Positions 25,183 to 32,026 of a stretch of DNA of 34,498 nucleotides are shown here, one piece after another; position 1 is the first letter of the stretch, and each line of letters starts with the position of its first letter. The stretch spans positions 1-34,498 of the forward strand of contig NZ_JASJCS010000060.1 in assembly GCF_030065885.1 (NCBI RefSeq), read 5' to 3'. Position numbers and translations under genes: made by a program. The notes under the pieces are model-generated. The model did no database searches. It saw nothing but the letters and a program-made list of their open reading frames with translations, and had not been told where the DNA came from. Origin of the DNA: Ilumatobacter sp. Lineage in GTDB: Bacteria > Actinomycetota > Acidimicrobiia > Acidimicrobiales > Ilumatobacteraceae.

Positions 25183-26985
25183 ATGACCCAGGTTCCTTGG
25201 TCGGTGCTGGGGCCGACGCGTGTTGAGCAGATCGTTGGCGTGCTGCTCGGCCGCGAACACCCGACTTCGACCCGCCTGCGGCCGGGACGCGGTGATGGCG
25301 GGATCGACGTCTTCGTACCGGTCGGCGACGGGCGGGTTGACGTGTTTCAGATCAAGTCGTTCGCCGCCGCACTGACGTCAAGCCAACGATCGCAGATTCA
25401 GCGCTCGCTGCGGCGAGTCGCCGACAACCCGAACGTGACGGTTCGCGACTGGTATCTGACCCTGCCGCTGAACCCGACGCCCGGCGACTGCGCGTGGCTC
25501 GACGAGGTCTGTGCCGACGTCGACTTCCACCACGACTGGTTCGACCTCGGACAGCTCGAAGGCCTAGCAGCGAAGTACCAGGACGTCGTCGACTACTACG
25601 TGGGCGACGGTCGAGCTCGCCTCGAGGCGACCATCGAGCGCCTCCGTGGGCTGAGTGGCCTAACACCGGCCGCCAGCGAGCGGGTGTTGGGTCCCGAAGA
25701 TCTCATCGACCCTTTGGCGGCCGTGCATGAACTCCTCAACCGAGATGACCCGCACTACCACTACGACTTCCACGTAACCCGGACGCACGCACCGGCGAAT
25801 CGGCTCATTCCGCCCACGCTGGTGGCGAGTTGGTCTCTCGGCTCAGCCAACTCGGTGATCACCTTCGACATTCATGCCCGCTACCTGCAAGCGACCGAGG
25901 ACCGTCCAATCCCAGTTACGTTCACCGTGCACAGTGATCGCCTCGAAGGTGCTGCTGCCGAGGCGTGGGATCGGATGCTCCGATACGGCACTCCGGCAAC
26001 CGTCGAGGCCCCAGCCGTGAGCGATGCCGAGATCGGCTTGCCTATCGCCGCCGGCCTCAGTGAGGAGGTGGCGCTGATCCGATTCGGCCCGGGTGTTCCT
26101 TCAGGCGCTCGGCCCTACAAGCTGCGCATGCGCTTGATCGACCCCAACGGACTTGACGTCGCTGAGACCACTCTTGACATGCAGCCGGTCACGCGCGGCA
26201 TGACGGGTGGATGGCGGATCCACGGCACCGCGCCCCACGATGCGTTCACGCTCGAGGTCGTCGGCGACAGCGAGCCGACCACCGATGCCGGAGTGCCGAT
26301 GCGTCTCGCCCTCAGTCTCGGTCCCCTCGCCGGCGAACCGCCAGCCGGTCTTCGTCCCTGCATTCGATTCCTCGCAGCGTTCCGGCAGCCAAATCGGCTG
26401 CAGTTCCTACCGCCATATGGTCCTCCTGTCGCCGAGCCGATCGTCATACCCGAGCCCGAGGCACCGATCACCGACGCGCTCGCTGATCTGATCGAGGCGC
26501 TTGCTGACCTCCAAGAGCACGCCGCCGCGCACCTCGTCACGCCGGAGTTCGAGAGTCTCGAGAGCGAAGCGATCGCCGCCATCCATCGTGCCGCTCGACT
26601 GGTCCGCGGCGAGACGATTCGCAGCCGATGGGTCGAGCAGCCGCTCAGCTTCCCGACGTCCGGCGCGCCGGAGATCCCGGACGGGCCGATCCAACTCCAC
26701 CTCGGCGGCGACTACACCCTCCAGGTTGGCGACCAGACGGTGGTGCTCGCGCCGATCACCACCGTCCTTCTGGCCTCCACGCTGACAAGGACGGGCGGCA
26801 CCGATGATCAGATTGAGCTCACAGCCCGGCCGGCGCTCGGCAACGACACCAGGCTCTCGTACCTCGTATCGATCGAGGACGCGCCTCTTCACCCGGTGGA
26901 GCAAGGCGACGAGTCGAGCCAGACGCTCGCCATGGATGCCGGCCCAACGACTACGACCGACCCGTCGGGCGAGACTGAGGGTTGA
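25183..26985 (+). CDS. PD-(D/E)XK nuclease-like protein of unknown system, 600 aa
   Basis: The first 100 residues resemble the Mrr/restriction-endonuclease-like fold: a helix with Glu15, then GRGDGGIDVFVPVGDGRVDVFQIK, where Asp42 and Q56-x-K58 fit the D...(E/Q)-x-K catalytic pattern. The D-G-G-I-D phrase and Q-x-K pair are typical of Mrr-type nucleases. The rest is not recognised: a mixed region with YHYDFHVTRTHAP and an apparent beta-rich middle (about 200-430), a helical stretch (about 490-540), and a C-terminal beta part. This could be a sensor or target-recognition half. I chose ATG 25183 (MTQVPWSVLG); the frame stays open back into the tRNA, which cannot be coding. It is the first gene after the tRNA and convergent with the two-gene cargo operon. 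A defence role is inferred. Confidence 0.7.
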   Translation: MTQVPWSVLGPTRVEQIVGVLLGREHPTSTRLRPGRGDGGIDVFVPVGDGRVDVFQIKSFAAALTSSQRSQIQRSLRRVADNPNVTVRDWYLTLPLNPTPGDCAWLDEVCADVDFHHDWFDLGQLEGLAAKYQDVVDYYVGDGRARLEATIERLRGLSGLTPAASERVLGPEDLIDPLAAVHELLNRDDPHYHYDFHVTRTHAPANRLIPPTLVASWSLGSANSVITFDIHARYLQATEDRPIPVTFTVHSDRLEGAAAEAWDRMLRYGTPATVEAPAVSDAEIGLPIAAGLSEEVALIRFGPGVPSGARPYKLRMRLIDPNGLDVAETTLDMQPVTRGMTGGWRIHGTAPHDAFTLEVVGDSEPTTDAGVPMRLALSLGPLAGEPPAGLRPCIRFLAAFRQPNRLQFLPPYGPPVAEPIVIPEPEAPITDALADLIEALADLQEHAAAHLVTPEFESLESEAIAAIHRAARLVRGETIRSRWVEQPLSFPTSGAPEIPDGPIQLHLGGDYTLQVGDQTVVLAPITTVLLASTLTRTGGTDDQIELTARPALGNDTRLSYLVSIEDAPLHPVEQGDESSQTLAMDAGPTTTTDPSGETEG

Positions 26986-27026
26986 CTCCGTGGGCTCGGC
27001 CGACACTCGTTGAGATCGCGCGTAGT

Positions 27027-28088
27027 TCAACCGGCTGGCACGAGCCGACGATCCAAAGTCATCAGATCGTTGAGCGCGGGGTCCACCAGTTGAAGCGCAC
27101 CGTCGACGTGGTGTTGCAGGTTCGCAACCAGTCGAGCGAGTGAATTCCCGCAACACCCGCTGCGAAGATGGACGCGAATCAGCTGCGGGCTGGCTTCGAT
27201 CCGGAGTTGGTGCCCGACATGGAGGTCAACCACGTCGCATTCGACGAAGTCATCGTCGCCGTCCACGAGGCCCCACAGCCGGAAGGGCTCGCGAGACGAC
27301 AGCAGTTGATGCATGAACGATCGGAGGGCGGGGAGCGGGCGGGAAAGGGCGATCTCGATTGGCGCCCCACCCACGGTGCCTCCACCCTGTTCGTACGAGT
27401 CGAAACGAATGGCGTTGGCCTCGGCCGCTTCGACGAACGACCGGTATCGAGCCAATACGTCCGAGACGACGTGTTGATGAAGGGCGAAGGAGTCTCCGGT
27501 GGCTACGAACTGCGCGAATCGGTTCGCCGCCTCGTCGACGTAGCCGTACTCGGGATCGACAATCGCAACGCCCATTCGATCGATCGAGACCGCGTGCTCA
27601 GAGCCCTTGTCATGTCCGATGAGGTCCAACAGCCGGTCGATGTTGGTGCCGCGCGCGGTCAGAGAAAGATCGTGCACTGAGTCCGGGCTCAGCATGTCCC
27701 AGCCTCGGAAGTCCGTCTTCACGAACTTCGGTCGGACGCCTGGGTAGAGGTTCCGGAGATGGGCCGATGGCAGCCACACCTGGTCGAGGTCCGGACGCGC
27801 CGTGACCCTGGCGCGGAGAAACCGTGACATCTCCTGCGCCTGAGCTGTCGAATGGAACGACCAGAATCGGCCGTCGAGGCTGTCGACGACAACCGAGCTT
27901 CCGGAGTCCAGCCGGACCGTATGCAAGTGGACGTCATCTGTCGTGCTCACCGCGGAACGGCCGAACACATCGGTAAGGAACTCTCCGGCGGAGTGCCCGT
28001 TCGGGTGTGCCTCAAGCACGAACGTCTTCCAGGGAGAGGTCGTGGGCGTCGCAAAGTCGCGCTCCAGCGTCTTCCGGTTCATGCTCAT
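27027..28088 (-). CDS. Unknown cargo protein, coupled to a PD-(D/E)XK-like gene
   Basis: I do not recognise this 353-residue protein. No signal peptide, membrane helix or nucleotide-binding motif is visible. The N-terminal part includes segments HTVRLDSGSSVVVDSLDGRF and VKTDFRGWDML; the middle is helical (about 180-240). The C-terminal 100 residues alternate strands and helices with D-D-D-F-V-E-C-D-V-V-D-L-H-V-G-H and a Cys-Cys pair in RSGCCGN. Its ATG overlaps the stop of the upstream 323-aa gene in ATGA, with GGAGGAGGAAG before it, so the two are translationally coupled and probably form a complex. A second Met two codons in could also start it. It converges on the 600-aa nuclease gene, whose stop is 41 bp away. 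Confidence 0.7.
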   Translation of the reverse strand: MSMNRKTLERDFATPTTSPWKTFVLEAHPNGHSAGEFLTDVFGRSAVSTTDDVHLHTVRLDSGSSVVVDSLDGRFWSFHSTAQAQEMSRFLRARVTARPDLDQVWLPSAHLRNLYPGVRPKFVKTDFRGWDMLSPDSVHDLSLTARGTNIDRLLDLIGHDKGSEHAVSIDRMGVAIVDPEYGYVDEAANRFAQFVATGDSFALHQHVVSDVLARYRSFVEAAEANAIRFDSYEQGGGTVGGAPIEIALSRPLPALRSFMHQLLSSREPFRLWGLVDGDDDFVECDVVDLHVGHQLRIEASPQLIRVHLRSGCCGNSLARLVANLQHHVDGALQLVDPALNDLMTLDRRLVPAG

Positions 28089-29056
28089 TCGTCTTCCTCC
28101 TCCCCTGCCTCCGCGGTGTTGGTTGACTCCAGTTTGGCCAGTTCAGCGTCGAGGTCAACATCATCGAACAGGCCCGGCTGCTCGAACTCAGCTCTGCTGG
28201 GAAGAACCTGGCCGCCGAGCCGACCCGCAATCGCCTGGTAGCGCTGGGTTCGGCCCCTCGGGTCCGATCGTTCGGGGCTGTCCACGATGGTGACCAAGCC
28301 GTGATCGCGCACGGACGTGCGACCGCGATACTCGAAGTTTTCCGGGGAGCGGTCGCAAACCCGCTGTGCCGCTTGCTCAACGCGCTTCTGGATCGCGCGG
28401 CGGTGACCGGCACCGTAGATCGGAAGGTGGGGGACCGCATCGCCAGCCAAGTCGATCGTGCTGACCATTGGATCTCCTCGCGCCACATGAGCCATGACCG
28501 CGGCACCCACGACGCGGTCGTAGTCCTCGTCGGGTGATTCGTCGTCAACGCGGATGGTCGCGGGAGGAGGACCGGGAACGGCTAGCCCAGATTCCGCAAT
28601 CCCGATGATCTCGGGAAGCGCGTCTGAGTTCCGAAGCGTGATGTCCTGGTCGCCGACCACGACGATCGGATACGGGCAGCTTGCCTTCGAAAGACCTAGC
28701 TCAACACGGTCCGCCGTATCCGCCAAGCAGACGTAGCAGGGCTGAACCTCGATGTCACCCGGCTGAGTGATCGTCACTCCTGTTGACCTCACCAACTCGG
28801 CCGGGTCCAGCATGCCGTACCGGACGGCCTGCTCGTTCTCGATGTTGTTCCCGGACTTGCACTCGGCCGCGATGAATCGGTTGAGGGCCGGATTGAACGC
28901 AACAGCGTCCACGACAACGAGCCCGTTTTGGGTGTGGAGCGGGATCTCGAGACCCTCGAGCCGGTAGCCGGCGTCAGCGAACGGCGAGGGCCAGGACGAT
29001 GGGCCACGTGCGGCCAGCGCGATGAACGCGTTGACGGGTACCAGGCGGCGGTCCAC
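28085..29056 (-). CDS. PD-(D/E)XK-like cargo protein with beta-clamp-like motif
   Basis: A 323-residue protein. Residues 45-70 contain VVVDAVAFNPALNRFIAAE then CKSG: Asp50, Glu65 and Lys67 fit the D...E-x-K core of restriction-like nucleases, followed by E-x-x-Q-A-x-R-Y as a helix. Later parts (V-V-V-G-D-Q-D-I) are not assigned. Near the C-terminus Q293-P-G-L-F297 resembles the QxxLF sliding-clamp-binding pentamer, and the last residues are acidic. The start is GTG 29054-29056; the first internal Met is far inside. The gene lies 59 bp after the integrase stop on the same strand, and overlaps the next gene by 4 bp, so integrase and both cargo genes may be one transcript. Probable defence or element-maintenance role, by context only. 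Confidence 0.68.
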   Translation of the reverse strand: MDRRLVPVNAFIALAARGPSSWPSPFADAGYRLEGLEIPLHTQNGLVVVDAVAFNPALNRFIAAECKSGNNIENEQAVRYGMLDPAELVRSTGVTITQPGDIEVQPCYVCLADTADRVELGLSKASCPYPIVVVGDQDITLRNSDALPEIIGIAESGLAVPGPPPATIRVDDESPDEDYDRVVGAAVMAHVARGDPMVSTIDLAGDAVPHLPIYGAGHRRAIQKRVEQAAQRVCDRSPENFEYRGRTSVRDHGLVTIVDSPERSDPRGRTQRYQAIAGRLGGQVLPSRAEFEQPGLFDDVDLDAELAKLESTNTAEAGEEEDE

Positions 29057-29115
29057 GAATCACAACCTACGATGCCTCGAGCGGGCGAATCGTGATCGCT
29101 CGGCGCGGGACGCCC

Positions 29116-30456
29116 CTACCACGGCAACACCGCCCTGGCGACGGCAGCGGCTGCCTCGTCGTGGAGCGTGGGGCTGACGTGGCTGTAGATGCCCAACGTG
29201 ATTGCGATCGTCGAGTGGCCGAGGCGCTCCTGTACGATGCGCGGGTGAATCCCTTGCTCGAGCGCAAGCGTCGCCCAGGTGTGGCGGAGCCCATGGAGAG
29301 TCAGCCTCGGTAGGCCGTATTGGCCAACTCGACGTCCGAACTGCGCGCTGACTGCGTCGGGGCGCAGGCAGGCACCATCGGGGTGGTGGAAGACGAGGCC
29401 CTCGTCGGAGAAGTCGGGGCCGACGAGCAACCGCTCCTCGAGCATCGCCTTGCGATGGTCGCGCATGACATCGACAGTCGCATCGTCGAGTGCGATCGAC
29501 CGCCGGCCACTCGCCGTTTTCGGCTCGCCGACCACGACCTTGCTACGGGTCTGGGTGATCGTCTGGACAACGCTGAGGCGGCCCTTGTCGAGATCGACGT
29601 CCCTCCACCGGACGCCGATCGCCTCGCCGCGACGCATGCCGGTCGTGGCGAGCAGCACCCACAGCGCATGGAGCCGATCACCCGAGTCGCGCGACCGCGA
29701 CAGGAACGTTCGGAGCGTCGCCGCGTCCCACGCCTGGACTCCGTCGGACTTGCGGCCGGCTCGCGGTGGGTCGGCGGCATCGGCGGGGTTGCGCGCCAAC
29801 CGTCCCCAGCGGACCGCGTCCTTCAGCGCGCGATGGAGGATCGTGTGGACGTAGTTGACCGTGCGGCGATCGAGGCCCTCGGGCAGGTCGTCGACCGCTC
29901 GTCGTTGACCCTGCCGGCGGAGGAGCGAGGCGAGGGTGTCCTTCGTGATGTGCGACGCCTCGTCGAACTCGGCCCGCAAACGCTCGGCCGTCGCGGCGAG
30001 CGACAGGCCATCGGCGCGCAGTTCGAGCGCCCGCTCGACGACCTGGGGCGAATAGCCGCGCCCGGTCCGCGAAGGCTGCCGACGACCCGACGTGAGCAGC
30101 AACACGTACAGACCGTTCAGCACCGCAGCGTCGACCTTCGCCAACCGGGTCGAGCCAATGTGGGCGATCACGTGGTTGCGCATGTTGCGCTCGTACGAGT
30201 CGAACGTCGACGGGCGCACCGTGTGCTCGATCGCCGCCAGCCACTCGGTCAGGTAGTCGGCGAGCGTCTGCTGGGTCGGCTCGACATACTCGCCCCGATC
30301 GAACTTCGACAGCAGATCGACACGAGCCTTCTCCGCCTCCCGCTTCGTCCGGTACCCCGAGTGCCACTTCTGACGACGCCGGCCGGTGAGCGGATCGGGG
30401 TCGAGCTCGATCTTGACGTAGTACCGGTCGCCCTTCTTCACCACCGACCCACGCAC
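29116..30456 (-). CDS. int: Tyrosine recombinase (integrase) with inserted helix-turn-helix-like segment
   Basis: A site-specific recombinase (446 residues) that integrates and excises the element. The N-terminal arm-binding part has KGDRYYVKIELDPDPLTGRRRQKW; the core-binding domain runs from about 60. The catalytic domain holds Arg275 (TTGMRRGEA), Lys313, His388-x-x-Arg391 (LHGLRHTWA), His414 (LGHST) and nucleophile Tyr424 (GIYSHV), all intact. Unusually, about 70 residues (125-195) with a GYSPQVVERALELRADGLSL helix-turn-helix-like pattern are inserted within the core-binding domain before GLDRRTVNYVHTILHRAL. I chose GTG 30454-30456, four bases after the XRE stop, with GGGGAG upstream. It is co-directional with the XRE gene and the two cargo genes. 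Confidence 0.92.
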   Translation of the reverse strand: MRGSVVKKGDRYYVKIELDPDPLTGRRRQKWHSGYRTKREAEKARVDLLSKFDRGEYVEPTQQTLADYLTEWLAAIEHTVRPSTFDSYERNMRNHVIAHIGSTRLAKVDAAVLNGLYVLLLTSGRRQPSRTGRGYSPQVVERALELRADGLSLAATAERLRAEFDEASHITKDTLASLLRRQGQRRAVDDLPEGLDRRTVNYVHTILHRALKDAVRWGRLARNPADAADPPRAGRKSDGVQAWDAATLRTFLSRSRDSGDRLHALWVLLATTGMRRGEAIGVRWRDVDLDKGRLSVVQTITQTRSKVVVGEPKTASGRRSIALDDATVDVMRDHRKAMLEERLLVGPDFSDEGLVFHHPDGACLRPDAVSAQFGRRVGQYGLPRLTLHGLRHTWATLALEQGIHPRIVQERLGHSTIAITLGIYSHVSPTLHDEAAAAVARAVLPW

Positions 30457-30460
30457 CGGA

Positions 30461-31213
30461 CTACTCCCCAACCGCCTCGTGCATCCGCCGTACTGCCGCC
30501 TCGATCGTGGCCTCGTCGGCCGATTCGATCTCCTGCTCGTCGAGTGTCTGCTCGCCCTCACGGTGCGACATCGACTCGAGGTAACCCCGCGGCCCGAGCG
30601 CCTCGACCTTTCCGGCGAACTCCTTCAGGAACCCGGCGACCTCGTCGAGACGGTCGCCGTACTCACGCTCGATCTCACGCAGCCGCTTCTTGCGCCACGT
30701 GCGGAAGCTCTCGTGCCAGTTGCGCGCCCCCTCCTCGGGCCCCCCGAACACGGCGGCGAGCACCGGGTCGGTCTCCTCCGGGTTGTTGATCCGAATCTCG
30801 GCGAGGCGCTCGTCCATCGGGTCGAGCTGCCACTCCTGGCCGAGCAGCGCGGCGTACAGCTCGGTCACCGGACGATTGGTGTCGGCGAGCACGTTCATGC
30901 CAGTGCCGGGCGGCGGGACGAAGAAGTAGGCGATCGGCACCTCGAACACCACCGACAGCAGGTAGAGCTCGTGGGCGTCGAAGCGGCGCCGGCGGTCACC
31001 GTCGAAGCCGCGCTCCATCGCCGAGATCGACGCCTGCGGCAGCTGATGACCGGTCAACCGGCTGAGCCGCTCGGCGACGGACTGCTGTGTCCAGCCGCGC
31101 CGCTCACGGATCGCCTTCACGTTGTACGACACCACCGCGTTGACGTCGAGTGCGTCGGCCGGACGGGGCCGAGGCGCCGGCTCGGGCGCCGCCTTCTTGC
31201 GAGATCGGACCAT
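30461..31213 (-). CDS. XRE-family transcriptional regulator of the element
   Basis: A 250-residue regulator. After a basic Pro-rich leader, residues 27-100 form a Cro/CI-type helix-turn-helix: AIRERRGWTQQSVAERLSRL, then LPQASISAMERG, then FDAHELYLLSVVFEVPIAYFF. The C-terminal half is largely helical and charged (WHESFRTWRKKRLREIEREYG), probably for oligomerisation. ATG 31211-31213 is chosen for the GGAG five bases upstream; a longer frame to 31267 would cross the palindromic operator. The integrase start is 4 bp downstream, so both are co-translated. It probably represses the divergent excisionase promoter, as CI-like regulators in integrative elements do. Confidence 0.88.
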   Translation of the reverse strand: MVRSRKKAAPEPAPRPRPADALDVNAVVSYNVKAIRERRGWTQQSVAERLSRLTGHQLPQASISAMERGFDGDRRRRFDAHELYLLSVVFEVPIAYFFVPPPGTGMNVLADTNRPVTELYAALLGQEWQLDPMDERLAEIRINNPEETDPVLAAVFGGPEEGARNWHESFRTWRKKRLREIEREYGDRLDEVAGFLKEFAGKVEALGPRGYLESMSHREGEQTLDEQEIESADEATIEAAVRRMHEAVGE

Positions 31214-31229
31214 GTCGCTCCATTGTTCC

Positions 31230-31254
31230 GTGTTGTGCTTGACAACCATAACAC
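31230..31254. promoter_or_regulatory. 25-bp near-palindromic operator between XRE and excisionase genes
   Basis: Centred on base 31242, 10 of 12 symmetric pairs match: GTGTT at 31230-31234 against AACAC at 31250-31254, with further pairs inside (TG/CA, TTG/CAA). It overlaps the TTGACA box of the excisionase promoter and lies 17 bp before the XRE start, so one bound dimer could block both directions. Confidence 0.65.
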
Positions 31255-31267
31255 ATGGCGCGATCAT
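31239..31267 (+). promoter_or_regulatory. Putative promoter of the excisionase operon
   Basis: A consensus -35 TTGACA (31239-31244) is followed after 17 bp by GATCAT (31262-31267, four of six matches). The start codon at 31304 has GGAGG at 31290-31294. Confidence 0.5.
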
Positions 31268-31303
31268 CGCACCCTGCTATATGACATGCGGAGGTGTTGA
31301 ACG

Positions 31304-31519
31304 ATGCTCGATGACCTGCCACCGTTCATGACCGTCGAACAGGCGGCCGAGGTGCTCCAGCTCGGTCGCTCGAAGACGTACGAGCTGACGGTCGAATGGG
31401 AGTGCACCTCGGGTGCGAGTGGCCTGCCGTTCGTGCGGTTCGGCTCGCAGAAGCGCGTGCCACGGGCCGCCCTCGTCCGACTCATCGAGTCGACGCTCGA
31501 CCGGCCGCCGGCCGCGTGA
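31304..31519 (+). CDS. Excisionase-like helix-turn-helix protein
   Basis: A 71-residue DNA-binding protein of the MerR-like excisionase class. MTVEQAAEVLQLGRSKTYELT gives the winged-helix turn, and VRFGSQKRVPRAALVRLIES is the wing and last helix, as in excisionase (Xis) and AlpA-type proteins. Such proteins bend att DNA to direct excision or act as small activators. GGAGG nine bases before ATG 31304 gives a clear start. It is divergent from the XRE-integrase operon and overlaps the next gene in GTGA. Confidence 0.88.
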   Translation: MLDDLPPFMTVEQAAEVLQLGRSKTYELTVEWECTSGASGLPFVRFGSQKRVPRAALVRLIESTLDRPPAA

Positions 31520-31941
31520 CGTCCGCGATGGCGGCTCGTGCTCGCCTCGTGATCGGCGACGCAGCCGACGATGTGCGGCGCTCGATCGGCGCGACGTCGT
31601 GGGCCGCGCTCGAGCTCCTGGCGTCTCGTGCCGTCGAGCTCGACGGCAATCGGGTCGTGACTGCGTCGATCCGCGACATCGGTGACGAGCTGGGCGTTGC
31701 GAAGAACACCTCCCACCGCGCAGTGCGCCGACTCGTCGTCGCGGGTCTCGTCGCGCCGGTCCAGGAACGGTCGACCGATGGTCGCTTCCTTGCCGGCACG
31801 TACCGGCTCACGGTACCGGCCGACGTGCTCCACCCCGTCGCCGACCAACCGAGCGCCACCACCCGTGCCAACCGACGCACGGCCTCCAAGCGTCGCCACC
31901 ACAGCGACGACTCCACCCAACTCTCCCTGCTCACCCCCTGA
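31516..31941 (+). CDS. Winged-helix protein with C-terminal clamp-binding-like motif
   Basis: A 141-residue protein. Residues 27-100 look like a winged helix: TSWAALELLASRAVE, SIRDIGDELGVAKNTSHRAV, RRLVVAGLV, and a wing ending in AGTYRL. A basic linker (112-128, TRANRRTASKRRHH) leads to the end, where Q135-L-S-L-L139 matches the QL(S/D)LF sliding-clamp pentamer closely. The GTG start (31516) overlaps the excisionase stop, so translation is coupled; an ATG four codons in is possible. The position before the relaxase suggests control of transfer or element replication. No family name can be given. Confidence 0.78.
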   Translation: MTSAMAARARLVIGDAADDVRRSIGATSWAALELLASRAVELDGNRVVTASIRDIGDELGVAKNTSHRAVRRLVVAGLVAPVQERSTDGRFLAGTYRLTVPADVLHPVADQPSATTRANRRTASKRRHHSDDSTQLSLLTP

Positions 31942-32003
31942 CCGCCCGGTCGCCCATTCCCATGAACGTTCCCGACTACGCACTCCCGACAGAACAGACA
32001 AGT

Positions 32004-32018
32004 GCCCAATCGCTGGGC
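32004..32018 (+). other. Hairpin just before the relaxase start (candidate oriT or translation control)
   Basis: GCCCA-ATCGC-TGGGC forms a 5-bp stem 8 nt before the relaxase ATG, in the 85-bp non-coding gap after the winged-helix gene. Such hairpins mark nic sites in some oriT regions, but also lie over ribosome sites. No known nic motif was recognised. Confidence 0.3.
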
Positions 32019-32026
32019 GGGCAGTG

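Noticed and set aside
27027..29056. Shared peptide D-R-R-L-V-P at the end of the 353-aa and start of the 323-aa protein
   Set aside because: The codons differ at many third positions and the flanks do not match, so this is probably chance.
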